A DNA stretch of 64,000 bases, taken from Haematobacter massiliensis (GTDB lineage Bacteria; Pseudomonadota; Alphaproteobacteria; Rhodobacterales; Rhodobacteraceae). Below, piece by piece: positions 48,605 to 57,745 of the stretch. The DNA lies in contig NZ_JGYG01000001.1 in assembly GCF_000740795.1 (NCBI RefSeq), positions 124,001 to 188,000 on the forward strand, written 5' to 3'. The notes under the pieces are model-generated. The model did not search any database and had not been told where the DNA came from. It worked only from the letters and a program-made list of their open reading frames with translations. The stretch's first letter is position 1. Each line of letters opens with the position of its first letter. The translations under genes and the position numbers were made by a program.

Positions 48605-48636
48605 TGATGTGGATTCGAATCTCTCTCCCAGCACCA
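48605..48636 (+). repeat. Decayed copy of a tRNA 3' end
   Basis: About 25 bases past tRNA-Leu, the stretch from TTCGAATCTCTCTCCCAGCA to the CCAC tail matches the tRNA T-loop-to-CCA sequence at 19 of 24 positions. There is no matching 5' half, so it is not a gene. It looks like a relic of the duplication that integrases leave at tRNA 3' ends. Confidence 0.55.
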
Positions 48637-48752
48637 CAAGTCTCCAGCGTTCACTGAGGACAGGAAAATTAGCGAGGTTGGCGGCAGATCGACGCTGACA
48701 TCTCTCATTTTTGGCGCGCATCTTCGCCACGTTATGCAGGGTCTGCGAAGAC

Positions 48753-48776
48753 GGGTACGCTCGGAAGAGCGTACCC
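48753..48776 (-). terminator. Hairpin downstream of ypfJ
   Basis: GGGTACGCTC, tetraloop, GAGCGTACCC: a perfect 10-bp stem 20 bases past the ypfJ stop. No T-run follows; it probably stabilises or ends the ypfJ message. Confidence 0.45.
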
Positions 48777-48795
48777 ACGCCATGAATGAGCAGCG

Positions 48796-49656
48796 CTAGC
48801 GGCGCAGGCTCGCGAAAGTGTCGCAATCCTTTATCTGACCCGAGTTGTATCCCTGCGCGAACCAGTTCTGTCGTTGTGCCGACGTTCCGTGAGTGAAGGT
48901 CTCGGGCACGGGCCGCTGACCGGCGGCGCGTTGCAAGGTATCGTCGCCGATGCGGCCCGCTGCATCCATGGCCTCGTCGATATCGCCGGGATCGAGCGTG
49001 CCGAACTGGGTGTCTGCCTGCCGTGCCCAGATGCCCGACAGGCAATCCGCCTGAAGTTCGATGAGAACGGAAAGCTGGTTGCTGTCGACTTCGCTCACCC
49101 GCTGACGGAGATCATTGACCTGCCCCAATATCCCCAGTTCGTCCTGCACGTGATGACCAACCTCATGGGCAACCACATAGGCTGCGGCGAAATCGCCCTG
49201 TGCTCCGAGTTGCCGGCTAAGCGTGGTGAAGAAACTGGTGTCCAGATAGACCTTCTGGTCCGCGGGGCAATAAAACGGCCCCATCGCCTCTGAGGCGCCG
49301 CCGCAGCCGGAGGACGTCATGCCCTTGAACAGCACCAGGGTCGGCGGCCGGTAGTCTCTTCCGATTTGCTCGCGGAATACCCGCTCCCAGACCTCCTCCG
49401 TATCCGCCAACGTGACGGAGACGAACTCCGCGGCATCCTGATCTTCCTGCGTCAGTTCGACCGGTCCACTCTGCTGCATGTAGCCGCCGCCTTCGTTCAG
49501 CACCGGCGACAGATCGACGCCGAACAGCCAGCCGATCAGCACCAGAGCGATCAGGCCGAAGCCGCCGACTCCCCCCACCCGCGCATAGCCTCTGCCGCCG
49601 CCTGCCGACCGGCGATCCTCGATATTCCCGCTGCCCCTGCGCCCGCGCCAATCCAT
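48796..49656 (-). CDS. ypfJ: Neutral zinc metallopeptidase, YpfJ/KPN_02809 family
   Basis: A 286-residue membrane-anchored protein. The Arg/Gly-rich N-terminus (MDWRGRRGSGNIEDRRSAGG) precedes one transmembrane helix (about 30-48). The extracytoplasmic domain has GCGGASEAMGPFYCPADQKV, the zinc motif VAHEVGHHVQDELG and ELQADCLSGIWARQ with the third ligand region. All are diagnostic of this family, whose substrate is unknown. Confidence 0.93.
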   Translation of the reverse strand: MDWRGRRGSGNIEDRRSAGGGRGYARVGGVGGFGLIALVLIGWLFGVDLSPVLNEGGGYMQQSGPVELTQEDQDAAEFVSVTLADTEEVWERVFREQIGRDYRPPTLVLFKGMTSSGCGGASEAMGPFYCPADQKVYLDTSFFTTLSRQLGAQGDFAAAYVVAHEVGHHVQDELGILGQVNDLRQRVSEVDSNQLSVLIELQADCLSGIWARQADTQFGTLDPGDIDEAMDAAGRIGDDTLQRAAGQRPVPETFTHGTSAQRQNWFAQGYNSGQIKDCDTFASLRR

Positions 49657-49754
49657 TGCCGTCTCCTCACTTAAGCCTTACCGCCCGCTCTTGCCCGTAG
49701 CCTTGACCCCGTCCGTGCTGCGTGCTGCAAGGAGCCGTCTCGGGAGAAAGAACC

Positions 49755-50222
49755 ATGACATCCAGAACTCTGACCACGCTCGCCGCTCTCGGGTCACTTG
49801 CCCTGCTGCTCGGCGCCTTCGCCTTTCAATATATCGGCGGTTTGGCGCCCTGCCATCTTTGTCTGTGGCAACGCTGGCCGCATGCGGCTGCGATCGTGGC
49901 GGGGGTACTGGCGCTTGCGATGCCTGCCGTGCGATTCTGGCGGTTTCTGGGCCTGCTCGCCGCGCTGACGGCCTCCGGTCTCGGCGTGTTTCACACGGGT
50001 GTCGAGCGGGGATGGTGGCAAGGGCCAACCACCTGCACCGGTGGCGGCGACCTTTCGGGACTGAGCACCGGTCAGCTTTTGGACCAGATCCTCTCATCAC
50101 CCATCGTGCGTTGCGATGCGGTGGCATGGCAATTCGCAGGTCTGTCCATGGCCAGCTGGAACGCGATCCTGTCATTCCTGCTGGCGTTGTTCTGGGCAGC
50201 GGCGCTGCTGAAACGGGACTAG
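49755..50222 (+). CDS. dsbB: Disulfide bond formation protein DsbB
   Basis: A 155-residue four-helix membrane protein that reoxidises periplasmic DsbA and passes electrons to quinone. The first periplasmic pair is Cys33/Cys36 (APCHLCLWQR, with the quinone-proximal Arg), and a second pair lies in TTCTGG and VRCDAVAW. GGGAGAAAG supports the ATG at 49755. No periplasmic dsbA is in this window. The stop shares CTAG with that of the convergent usg gene. Confidence 0.92.
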   Translation: MTSRTLTTLAALGSLALLLGAFAFQYIGGLAPCHLCLWQRWPHAAAIVAGVLALAMPAVRFWRFLGLLAALTASGLGVFHTGVERGWWQGPTTCTGGGDLSGLSTGQLLDQILSSPIVRCDAVAWQFAGLSMASWNAILSFLLALFWAAALLKRD

Positions 50223-50488
50223 TTGATGCGGAACTCCCCCACGACATTCCGCCATTCGCCGGGAGAGATCATCTTGCGGTGAGTAAAGCGGACGGAGTGG
50301 AGCGGACCCTCTATCTCCTCCTGCCAGAACTCGATGAAACGGAACAGCCGGGGATAATCCGGCGCGATGTCATAGTCCTGCCATGTGAACGTGTTCAGGA
50401 CGTGACGATAATCGGGCATCCGGTAGAAGAACTCGGCAGTGGTCAGGCCGTAGCCCTTGAGCATCAGGTCAGTCTCGCGTCGCTCCAT
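50219..50488 (-). CDS. Usg family protein
   Basis: An 89-residue protein matching the alphaproteobacterial Usg family (LKGYGLTTAEFFYRMPDYRH, TFTWQDYDIAPDYPRL and a final VGEFRIN). Members are short, soluble and often found near tryptophan or central-metabolism genes; no function is established. It is a single gene here. Confidence 0.88.
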   Translation of the reverse strand: MERRETDLMLKGYGLTTAEFFYRMPDYRHVLNTFTWQDYDIAPDYPRLFRFIEFWQEEIEGPLHSVRFTHRKMISPGEWRNVVGEFRIN

Positions 50489-50563
50489 ATCCGCCTCGCG
50501 CTGTGGGAGAGTTCCATCGTCTCACAGGCGCAGCAAAAATCAACGATCCCAATCTGTTGGCAC

Positions 50564-51025
50564 TCAGGCGGGGTGGCTGCCGTAAAGCTGGTCCGCCCGC
50601 TTCTCAAAGGCCCGCACGATACGGTGCATCGCCTCGTTGAAGACCACGCCTATGATCCCCTGAAGGATCGCGTTCTTGAACTCGAAATCCACGAAGAACT
50701 CGACTTCGGAGCCACCTTCCGGGCGATCCCGGAATTTCCACCAGCTGCGCATGTATTTGAACGGGCCGTCCAGATACTCCGTGTCGATCTTCTTCTGCTC
50801 GGGCCAAAGGGTGACGCGGCTTCCGAAGCGTTCGCGGAATACCTTGAAGGAGATGACCAGATCCGCCTCCATCAGCTCTCCTCCACCCTCGACGGGCGTC
50901 CGGGTGCGGATCCGGGCGGCGGAGTTCCAGGGCAGGAACTCCGGGTAGCGGCCGACATCGGCCACGAGGTCATACATCTGCTGCGCCGTGTAGGGCATGA
51001 CGCGCGTTTCCGAATGGGAGGGCAT
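50564..51025 (-). CDS. RatA/COQ10-like START-domain protein
   Basis: A 153-residue polyketide cyclase/START-fold protein: ETRVMPYTAQQMYDLVADVG, RYPEFLPWNSAARI and the C-terminal FEFKNAILQGIIGVVFNEAM are the RatA/COQ10 landmarks. In alphaproteobacteria it more likely acts as a ubiquinone-binding COQ10 homologue than as a ribosome-targeting toxin; no RatB-like partner is adjacent. Confidence 0.9.
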   Translation of the reverse strand: MPSHSETRVMPYTAQQMYDLVADVGRYPEFLPWNSAARIRTRTPVEGGGELMEADLVISFKVFRERFGSRVTLWPEQKKIDTEYLDGPFKYMRSWWKFRDRPEGGSEVEFFVDFEFKNAILQGIIGVVFNEAMHRIVRAFEKRADQLYGSHPA

Positions 51026-51103
51026 TCTCTTCCGTTCGCTCTGTCGCTCGGCGCCGTTCTTTCATAGGCTGGCGCGGAAAAGAAGGCGCAACCGGACGGA
51101 ACC

Positions 51104-51649
51104 ATGCAGAAACCCTACGTGATCGACCAGCTCATCTCGGCCAAGGCCATCGCAGCACGGGTTGAAGCGCTCGCCGCCGAGATCACCGAGAGCTTTCAGG
51201 ATACGGAGAAGCTCGTCGTCGTTGGTTTGCTGCGCGGATCCTTCGTATTCATCGCCGATCTGGTGCGGGAGATAGACCTGCCCCTGGAGGTCGACTTCCT
51301 TGAGGCATCCAGCTACGGCGACGGGATGCAGAGTTCGCGGGAGGTGCGAATCCTCAAGGATCTCCGCGCGCCGATAGAAGGCCGCGACGTGCTGGTGGTG
51401 GAGGATATCATCGACACCGGGTTCACCCTCTCTCACGTCATCGCCCTGCTGAAGAGCCGCAAGCCCCGGCGGCTGGAGGTTTGCGCCCTGCTCGACAAGC
51501 CTACCCGGCGGGAGGTGGACGTGCGCGCTACGTGGACAGGGTTCTCGATCCCCGATGAGTTCGTGGTGGGCTACGGCATCGACTACGCCCAGCGGAATCG
51601 CAACCTTCCCTACATCGGCAAGGTCCGGTTTACAGACCCTGCGGGTTGA
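51104..51649 (+). CDS. hpt: Hypoxanthine phosphoribosyltransferase
   Basis: A 181-residue type I PRTase converting hypoxanthine (and guanine) to IMP/GMP with PRPP. The PRPP loop is [16 protein letters not shown], the flexible-loop region [15 protein letters not shown] and the base-contact segment [20 protein letters not shown]. Complete and stand-alone; functionally it complements guaA 4 kb away. Confidence 0.94.
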   Translation: MQKPYVIDQLISAKAIAARVEALAAEITESFQDTEKLVVVGLLRGSFVFIADLVREIDLPLEVDFLEASSYGDGMQSSREVRILKDLRAPIEGRDVLVVEDIIDTGFTLSHVIALLKSRKPRRLEVCALLDKPTRREVDVRATWTGFSIPDEFVVGYGIDYAQRNRNLPYIGKVRFTDPAG

Positions 51650-51697
51650 TCCCTGCGGCAGGGGCGCTAGGCTAAGAAGAGCAAGCACCTAGCCAGC

Positions 51698-52606
51698 ATG
51701 GGGAATTTCATGGCCCGGCGGATTCTGCCCCTTGTCGTCGTCACGGCTCTGGCGGGAGGCGCGGCATTCTGGGTCATTACCCGGCCTGCGCCGGTGGAGG
51801 AGGCTCCGCTCGTTGCAATCACTGGCGATCCGGTTGCGGGGGAGTTGGTGTTTCACGCCGCGGGCTGCGCTTCCTGTCATGCCGCGGAGGGCGCTACGGG
51901 TGACGACAAACTGATCCTTTCGGGCGGCCGGGCCTTCGTATCCCCCTTCGGCACCTTCCACGCGCCGAACATCTCGCCCGATCCGCAACAGGGCATCGGC
52001 GGCTGGAGCCTGACGGACTTCGCCAATGCAATTCAGCGGGGAATCGGGCCGGGTCGAGAAAACCTCTATCCCGCGCTGCCCTATACCAGCTACGTCCACA
52101 TGCGCCCGCAGGATGTGGCCGATCTTCATGCCTATATGCTGACGTTGCCACCCTCTTCCGCGCCCAACCTGCCGCATGACATCGACTTCCCCTTTTCCCA
52201 GCGCTGGTTGATCGGCGGCTGGAAGGTACTGTTCTTCGATCGGGACTGGGTCGTTACAGGCTCGCTCACTGCGGCAGAGGAACGGGGCCGTTATCTGGTG
52301 GAGGCACTCGGACATTGCGGCGAGTGTCATACGCCCCGCGGAGACATGGGCCAGATGCAGCGCGGCGCCTGGCTGTCGGGCGGCCCGGATCCGGCGAACC
52401 CCAACCGGCGCATCCCGAACATCACGCCGGCCAAGCTTACCTGGAGTGTGGAAGAAATCGCCGACTACCTGGAAAGCGGCTTCACACCGGATTTCGACAT
52501 CGCGGGGGGCGAGATGGCGCAGGTAGTGGAGGAGATGGCCCGGCTGCCCGCTTCCGACCGGCTGGCGATCGCAGCCTATCTGAAGAAGGTGCCTCCCATC
52601 GAATGA
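51698..52606 (+). CDS. Di-haem cytochrome c
   Basis: A 302-residue protein with one N-terminal membrane segment and two c-type haem sites, CASCH (about residue 52) and CGECH (about residue 206), each in a cytochrome-c-like half; Met candidates follow in MRPQDVADLHAYML and GGEMAQVVEEM. The layout matches the electron-transfer subunits or accessory cytochromes of sugar/alcohol dehydrogenases. An ATG at 51710 (GGGGAA upstream) is an equally good start. The partner dehydrogenase is not adjacent; the PQQ-type sugar enzyme at 41 kb is one possibility. Confidence 0.9.
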   Translation: MGNFMARRILPLVVVTALAGGAAFWVITRPAPVEEAPLVAITGDPVAGELVFHAAGCASCHAAEGATGDDKLILSGGRAFVSPFGTFHAPNISPDPQQGIGGWSLTDFANAIQRGIGPGRENLYPALPYTSYVHMRPQDVADLHAYMLTLPPSSAPNLPHDIDFPFSQRWLIGGWKVLFFDRDWVVTGSLTAAEERGRYLVEALGHCGECHTPRGDMGQMQRGAWLSGGPDPANPNRRIPNITPAKLTWSVEEIADYLESGFTPDFDIAGGEMAQVVEEMARLPASDRLAIAAYLKKVPPIE

Positions 52607-52859
52607 GCGGTCGGGTGAACCCGACACCATCCCCGCTTGCGCAGGACGCCGAAGTCATCTTCTGAGTGATTTCAGCGGCTGTTCAGGCGATGGTGGCGTC
52701 AGTTGCCACCTGCCTCAAAGGCTCAGGGCTTCCTGTAACCTGACTTGCCTTGGCCTCGGGGACCATTCATTCAGCAGCCGCAGGGAGAACATCCCTCTCC
52801 CCGGGCTCCATCGCCTATCCCGGAACACCCCCTAGGCCAATGCTCCCAGGGCTTGGCCC
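52607..52859. other. Intergenic region between cytochrome c and lipA
   Basis: About 250 bases between convergent genes. It holds several short inverted repeats, such as GGTGGC/GCCACC near 52690-52708 and GGCCAA/TTGGCC near 52832-52856, but no T-tailed terminator and no recognisable RNA family. I compared it by eye with SRP, 6S and RNase P RNA signatures and found no match. Confidence 0.35.
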
Positions 52860-53810
52860 TCAGGCTCTGCCCAGCTTCTCCAACCGTGCGGCGCGGAGCC
52901 GTGCGAAATCGTCCCCCGCATGGTAGGAGGAGCGCGTCAGCGGCGTGGCCGACACCATCAGGAAACCCTTGCCCCAGGCCGCTTTCTCATAAGCCTTGAA
53001 CTGATCGGGTGTGACGAAATCCGCAACGCGGTGATGTTTCGGCGTGGGTTGCAGATACTGGCCGATCGTCAGGAAGTCGATATCGGCGGATCGCATGTCG
53101 TCCATCACCTGAAGCACCTGCGGGCGCTCTTCTCCCAGACCCACCATGATGCCCGATTTGGTGAACATCGTCGGGTCCAGTTCCTTCACCCGTTGCAGCA
53201 GGCGCAGAGAATGGAAGTAACGCGCGCCGGGGCGGACTTCGTGGTAAAGGCCCGGCACGGTTTCCAGATTGTGGTTGAACACATCGGGCCGCGCCTCGAC
53301 CACTTTCTCCAGCACGGAGGGTGCACATTTCAGAAAGTCGGGCGTCAGGATTTCGATGGTCGTCTCCGGGCTGCGATGCCGGACGGCGCGGATGGTCTGG
53401 GCGAAGTGATCCGCCCCGCCATCCTCCAGATCGTCACGGTCGACGGAGGTGATAACCACGTGCTTCAGCCCGAGCTTCTGCACCGCATGCGCCACGCGCC
53501 CCGGCTCGAAGACGTCGAGCGCGTCGGGCCGCCCGGTCGCCACGTTGCAGAAAGTGCACCCACGGGTGCAGATCTCGCCCATGATCATCATGGTCGCGTG
53601 ACCCTGACTCCAGCACTCGCCGACATTGGGGCAACCCGCCTCCTCGCACACGGTGACGAGGCGGTTCTCCCGCATGATCTCACGCGTCTTGCGGTAGCCT
53701 TCGGATGTGGGCGCCTTCACCCGGATCCAGGATGGTTTGCGCGGCTGCTCGCTGTCAGGGCGATTGGCCTTTTCGGGATGGCGCTCTGCGGGAATTTTAA
53801 GATCGCGCAC
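52860..53810 (-). CDS. lipA: Lipoyl synthase
   Basis: A 316-residue radical SAM enzyme that inserts two sulfurs into octanoyl groups. The auxiliary cluster ligands are in [12 protein letters not shown], the SAM cluster in [10 protein letters not shown], and the C-terminal RSSYHAGDD supplies the unusual Ser ligand. The ATSEGY-type region ([16 protein letters not shown]) and full length confirm a functional gene. Confidence 0.97.
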   Translation of the reverse strand: MRDLKIPAERHPEKANRPDSEQPRKPSWIRVKAPTSEGYRKTREIMRENRLVTVCEEAGCPNVGECWSQGHATMMIMGEICTRGCTFCNVATGRPDALDVFEPGRVAHAVQKLGLKHVVITSVDRDDLEDGGADHFAQTIRAVRHRSPETTIEILTPDFLKCAPSVLEKVVEARPDVFNHNLETVPGLYHEVRPGARYFHSLRLLQRVKELDPTMFTKSGIMVGLGEERPQVLQVMDDMRSADIDFLTIGQYLQPTPKHHRVADFVTPDQFKAYEKAAWGKGFLMVSATPLTRSSYHAGDDFARLRAARLEKLGRA

Positions 53811-53898
53811 GGAAAACCCCTCGGGATGCTGGTTCTCTCAGATAGACCGACGGACGCAGATAAGCAACGGCACTGCCTGCATTCCCGACCTGCATTGC

Positions 53899-55074
53899 TC
53901 ATCCGACCAGAACGGAGTTGCGCCCGGTTTCATCGTAATGCCGCTTCAGCCGCTGCAAGGCGATCCTCAGGACGATCTTGCCCGAGCGCGCCGACCAGCC
54001 CATCCGCTGCTCTGCGGTCTCCAGCCCTTCCAGATAGCAACAGCACCGCAGGACCATGTCCCCCAGCCCAGGGCCAAGGTCGCGCAACGCCACGGCGACC
54101 CGCTCCCGCGCCCGCGCCGGGCCGCTATCGGCATCGCCAGCGAAACCGGGGCTCCGTCCCCCCCCGGTCAGGAAGCGGTCCCAGTTCTGCGCGACACGCG
54201 GCCCCATCTGTGCCAGTTCAAAATCTTCCCGCAGCCGCTCCGCCGCGGCGATCAATTCGCGCGACAGAAATGGCCTGCCATTCTTGTCACGCCGGCGGCC
54301 CAGAACAATTACCGGTGATTCCGCGATGTTACAGCGTGTCCTTCGCGTGGTCTCCGGATCTTCCAGCCTCTCTGGCCAACGGAAAACCGCCGGCGCCTCA
54401 CCAAAGCCCTGCGCCTCCGGGACGCCGCGAAGCATGGCTTTCAGTGCAGCCCGACCCCCCTGAGTGATCTCATAGACGGAGAGCCGTGCGCCGGTTTCGG
54501 AGGAGTCCCGCGGGCGACAGGCGATCCAGCTCTTCAGAGCAAAGGCCTCCGCGACCTGACGTTCGACAACCGCCGTACGCTCCTGCTCGCCGCCGGGAGC
54601 GGACCTGAGCACCACGGCGCGCTCCATCCCGCCGGAGACGACGAGCACCGAGCCAGTCTCGCACAGGCGGCGCAGGATACGCAGCGCCTCCCGCTGGATG
54701 AGCGCCTCGTCTGGAACGAAGCAGGCTGGCGGAGTCGGTGCGGTCATGGCGGGATCCTCGCTCTCGGTTTCAGGAGTCGATGCAGTGCTGCGGCGGCCGA
54801 GCTCGGCAAGCGCGCCGTCGATCAGGGGATCGTCACGGCGATTCTCATAGCGCCTGACCAGCCTCATCACGGTAGAGGCATGCACCCCCCTGTCTCGGGC
54901 CAGGGCGCGGAGCGACAGCCCCGCCTCCGTATGCAGCAGATAGAGACGCGCCGCATCCGGCAGCCAGTCCGGCAGTTTCGAGGATGCCGGAGATACCGCC
55001 GTTCTTGCCGCTCTCATGATGCCGCCGCAGTCCCTCAGATCCGCTTTTGTTAGAGGTTCAGACTTCGGTGACAT
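53899..55074 (-). CDS. DUF6456 domain-containing protein with N-terminal helix-turn-helix
   Basis: A 391-residue protein. The N-terminal part has an HTH-like region (about 44-75: LSLRALARDRGVHASTVMRL, then VRRYENRRDDPL), a linker, a middle region of unknown type (about 120-235) and a C-terminal DUF6456 domain (about 255-385, LSRELIAAAERLREDFELAQ, then MGPRVAQNWDRFL). The presence of an HTH suggests a DNA-binding role, but the regulon is unknown. It faces the DUF6477 gene across a short divergent gap that contains inverted repeats. An internal ATG at residue 20 is an alternative start. Confidence 0.85.
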   Translation of the reverse strand: MSPKSEPLTKADLRDCGGIMRAARTAVSPASSKLPDWLPDAARLYLLHTEAGLSLRALARDRGVHASTVMRLVRRYENRRDDPLIDGALAELGRRSTASTPETESEDPAMTAPTPPACFVPDEALIQREALRILRRLCETGSVLVVSGGMERAVVLRSAPGGEQERTAVVERQVAEAFALKSWIACRPRDSSETGARLSVYEITQGGRAALKAMLRGVPEAQGFGEAPAVFRWPERLEDPETTRRTRCNIAESPVIVLGRRRDKNGRPFLSRELIAAAERLREDFELAQMGPRVAQNWDRFLTGGGRSPGFAGDADSGPARARERVAVALRDLGPGLGDMVLRCCCYLEGLETAEQRMGWSARSGKIVLRIALQRLKRHYDETGRNSVLVG

Positions 55075-55226
55075 TTATTACCTGTCCGTTAATAACTGCG
55101 CGAATTCCCATAATTGTCGGGAATTCCTAAACCTCCCTGAAAGCAGCGCGCGCCGGATCGGCGGAAAGCGCAACACACGCAATGGTTGATTATTCTTGGC
55201 CTCCTGCTTTGTGAAGGAGAGCAAGA
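55075..55226. promoter_or_regulatory. Divergent intergenic with two inverted repeats
   Basis: Two palindromes sit close to the DUF6456 start: GAATTCCC/GGGAATTC (55102-55109 and 55119-55126, nine-base spacer) and TTATTA/TAATAA (about 55077-55097). They have the size and placement of operators and could be bound by the HTH protein encoded next door; nothing in the sequence proves it. Confidence 0.45.
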
Positions 55227-55544
55227 ATGTGTGATTCCATGGCCTACCTCGCCGCGATCCGCCGCCCCCGCCTGCTGATTCGCGCCGCGCATTTCGGTCT
55301 CTCCGACTATCGCCGGAACCGAGACCTGCCGCGTGTGACCCGGCAAGCGGTCGCGCCCTCTCCCGAGCATGCGCTCGCGACCTTGATGGAGGAGGAGGAA
55401 CGGCTCGACACCAGCCGCCGCAACGAGGAAGCGGGTTACAGTCTCGCCCGGCATATCGATGTGCTGATCGCGCTTATCTCTGAGGCACGCCTGATACCCC
55501 CGGCGCCCGCATCGGGGCTTGAGCACACTGCCTTGAATGCCTAA
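55227..55544 (+). CDS. DUF6477 family protein
   Basis: A 105-residue soluble protein with the pattern [43 protein letters not shown] and [20 protein letters not shown], matching DUF6477 of Rhodobacterales. It is preceded by AAGGAGAG. Divergent pairing with the DUF6456 gene appears conserved in this order, from my recollection of genomes. Function unknown. Confidence 0.82.
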   Translation: MCDSMAYLAAIRRPRLLIRAAHFGLSDYRRNRDLPRVTRQAVAPSPEHALATLMEEEERLDTSRRNEEAGYSLARHIDVLIALISEARLIPPAPASGLEHTALNA

Positions 55545-55594
55545 GTGGCGGCAGTCCCCCTTGCGCGGAAACGCAGGGATGCCTAGAGGGAACC

Positions 55595-57160
55595 ATGACC
55601 CAGCCCGAGCACCAACGCCTTCTCATCATCGATTTCGGCAGCCAGGTGACGCAGCTCATTGCGCGCCGCCTTCGCGAGTTGAATGTCCTCAGCGAAATCC
55701 TGCCCTTCAACAAGGTGACTGACGAAACCCTGCGCGAGATGGCGCCGCAGGCTGTCATCCTCTCGGGGGGACCGGCCAGCGTGACGGAAGCGGGCAGCCC
55801 CCGCGCGCCGCAGACCCTTTTCGACATGGGTATTCCCGTGCTCGGCATCTGCTACGGCCAGCAGACGATGATGGAACAGCTGGGCGGCAAGGTGGAAAGC
55901 GGCCATCATCGCGAATTCGGCCGCGCCTATGTGGAGCCCGCCGAGGGCCATCGCAAGGAGGGCATCTTCTCCGGCCTGTTCGACGGCGGTCGGGAGGAAG
56001 TCTGGATGAGCCACGGCGACCGGGTCACCCGGCTGGCGCCCGGCTTCACCGTGATCGGCACCTCGCCCAATGCGCCTTATGCCATCGTCGGGGATGCGGA
56101 GCGGCAGTTCTACGCCGTGCAGTTCCACCCGGAAGTGCACCACACCCCGAACGGCAAGCGCCTGCTGGAGAACTTCGTTCGCCTCGCCGGCTTTACCGGC
56201 GACTGGACGATGGGTGCCTACCGCGAGGAGGCGATCCGCAAGATCCGTGAACAGGTCGGCGACGAAAAGGTCATCTGCGGCCTTTCCGGCGGGGTGGACA
56301 GTTCCGTCGCCGCCGTGTTGATCCACGAAGCGATCGGCGACCAGCTGACCTGCGTCTTTGTCGACCACGGACTGCTGCGGAAGGGAGAGGCGGAGGAAGT
56401 CGTGGCCATGTTCCGCGACACCTATAACATCCCGCTGATCCATGCGGACGAATCGGACCTGTTCCTCGGCGCTCTGGAAGGCGTCTCCGACCCGGAAGTG
56501 AAACGGAAGACGATCGGCAGGCTCTTCATCGACGTGTTCCAGAAGCACGCGAATGACGTGGGTGGGGCCAAGTTCCTCGCGCAGGGGACGCTCTATCCGG
56601 ACGTGATCGAATCGGTGTCCTTCTCGGGCGGGCCCTCGGTCACCATCAAATCGCACCACAACGTCGGCGGTCTGCCGGAGAAGATGGGCCTCAAGCTCGT
56701 CGAGCCGCTGCGCGAACTCTTCAAGGACGAGGTCCGGGCGCTTGGCCGCGAACTTGGCCTCCCGGAGAAGTTCATCGGCCGCCATCCCTTCCCCGGCCCC
56801 GGCCTTGCCATCCGCTGCCCCGGAGAGATCACGCGCGAGAAGCTCGCCATCCTGCGGGAAGCGGATGCGGTTTATATCGACCAGATCCGCAAGCACGGCC
56901 TTTATGATGAAATCTGGCAGGCCTTCGTTGCCATTCTCCCGGTCCGCACCGTGGGTGTGATGGGCGATGGCCGCACTTACGACTATGCCTGCGCGCTTCG
57001 TGCCGTGACCAGCGTGGACGGGATGACGGCGGATTATTATCCGTTCAGCCATGCCTTCCTTGGGGAGACGGCCACGCGCATCATCAACGAAGTGCGCGGC
57101 ATCAACCGCGTGACATACGATATCACCTCGAAGCCTCCGGGCACGATCGAGTGGGAATAA
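55595..57160 (+). CDS. guaA: GMP synthase (glutamine-hydrolysing)
   Basis: A 521-residue GMP synthase converting XMP to GMP. The class I amidotransferase domain has the nucleophile in [10 protein letters not shown] and HPEVHHT; the ATP-pyrophosphatase loop is [16 protein letters not shown]; the C-terminal dimerisation domain ends PGTIEWE. The 3' end is intact, although it adjoins what looks like an integrated island, consistent with integrase-mediated reconstruction of the stop region. Confidence 0.97.
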   Translation: MTQPEHQRLLIIDFGSQVTQLIARRLRELNVLSEILPFNKVTDETLREMAPQAVILSGGPASVTEAGSPRAPQTLFDMGIPVLGICYGQQTMMEQLGGKVESGHHREFGRAYVEPAEGHRKEGIFSGLFDGGREEVWMSHGDRVTRLAPGFTVIGTSPNAPYAIVGDAERQFYAVQFHPEVHHTPNGKRLLENFVRLAGFTGDWTMGAYREEAIRKIREQVGDEKVICGLSGGVDSSVAAVLIHEAIGDQLTCVFVDHGLLRKGEAEEVVAMFRDTYNIPLIHADESDLFLGALEGVSDPEVKRKTIGRLFIDVFQKHANDVGGAKFLAQGTLYPDVIESVSFSGGPSVTIKSHHNVGGLPEKMGLKLVEPLRELFKDEVRALGRELGLPEKFIGRHPFPGPGLAIRCPGEITREKLAILREADAVYIDQIRKHGLYDEIWQAFVAILPVRTVGVMGDGRTYDYACALRAVTSVDGMTADYYPFSHAFLGETATRIINEVRGINRVTYDITSKPPGTIEWE

Positions 57161-57465
57161 TTCGCTCCTACCCAGACGCCGACGATAACTGCCGATTTCT
57201 CTCTATAACACACTGGAAAAAGATAAATTTCTCTTCGCTGTCAATCGCTGGGCAAGCCTCGCGATCGACGGCGAAGCTGACGGTATGGGACATCTTGTGA
57301 CATCGCGGATTTGCATATACCGTCATGGTTTAGAGAGCTTGTGACTGTTTTTGACCTTATTACATTGATAATAAAGGATAATTCGCCGTCAGGATTAGTC
57401 GATTTGGGCCTGACGGTATTTTTTAGAAGCTCTCTGGCGTTTTTTGAACGATTCAGGAGGGTCCC
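57161..57465. other. AT-rich left edge of the guaA island
   Basis: No gene is evident. The composition drops sharply in GC right after guaA. A terminator-like hairpin lies at 57386-57424. This is where an attachment site and the leader of the integrase gene would be expected. Confidence 0.5.
57386..57424 (+). terminator. Rho-independent terminator upstream of the integrase remnant
   Basis: CCGTCAGG / CCTGACGG, 8-bp perfect stem with a 15-base loop, followed by TATTTTTT. It could end guaA transcription (226 bases downstream) or a short transcript from the gap. Confidence 0.65.
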
Positions 57466-57604
57466 ATACTTTCCGATGCGGCACTCAAGACACTGAAACA
57501 AAAGAATAAATTATACAAAATCTCTGGCCGTGACGGTATTTATGTCGTCGTAAACCCGTCGGGCACCATCGTGTTTCGCTATGACTACCGTAATGCACGG
57601 TCGA
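57466..57604 (+). pseudogene. Tyrosine recombinase N-terminal remnant (DUF4102-type integrase)
   Basis: About 42 residues read LSDAALKTLKQKNKLYKISG, then RDGIYVVVNPSGTIVFRYDY, which is the start of an Arm-DNA-binding (DUF4102) P4-type integrase. AGGAGG lies five bases before the first codon, but that codon is ATA, so the start seems to have been lost. Homology breaks off near 57595, and the frame then continues into DNA that belongs to an opposite-strand LysR fragment. Catalytic domain absent. Confidence 0.75.
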
Positions 57605-57605
57605 C

Positions 57606-57745
57606 GCGAGACCTTGAACGCCGAGATCGTTTTCCAGTGACATCACGCGTGCGCTAACACTGGATTGGCTCACGCCAAGCGCGTCTGCTGCATGCCGAAA
57701 GTTGAGATACTCTGCGACCCTCAGAGCCTGGATCAAAGCGGACAT
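57606..57745 (-). pseudogene. LysR-family regulator, N-terminal fragment
   Basis: About 44 residues of a LysR HTH are recognisable (MSALIQALRVAEYLNFRHAA, then DALGVSQSSVSARVMSLEND and LGVQ). The continuation is not LysR-like, because the sequence runs into the antisense of the integrase remnant. The effector domain is missing. This is a different gene from the truncated LysR at 61.2 kb, since both contain the same part of the HTH. Confidence 0.7.

Noticed and set aside
48529..48783. Minus-strand frame translating to RDSNPH and GTRTPTP-type sequence
   Set aside because: These are the familiar spurious translations of antisense tRNA 3' ends; they match the tRNA-Leu and its decayed copy.
52607..52859. 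Possible SRP, 6S or RNase P RNA between the cytochrome gene and lipA
   Set aside because: Short hairpins and a GGAAG-like stretch drew attention, but none of the conserved cores of these RNAs can be found.
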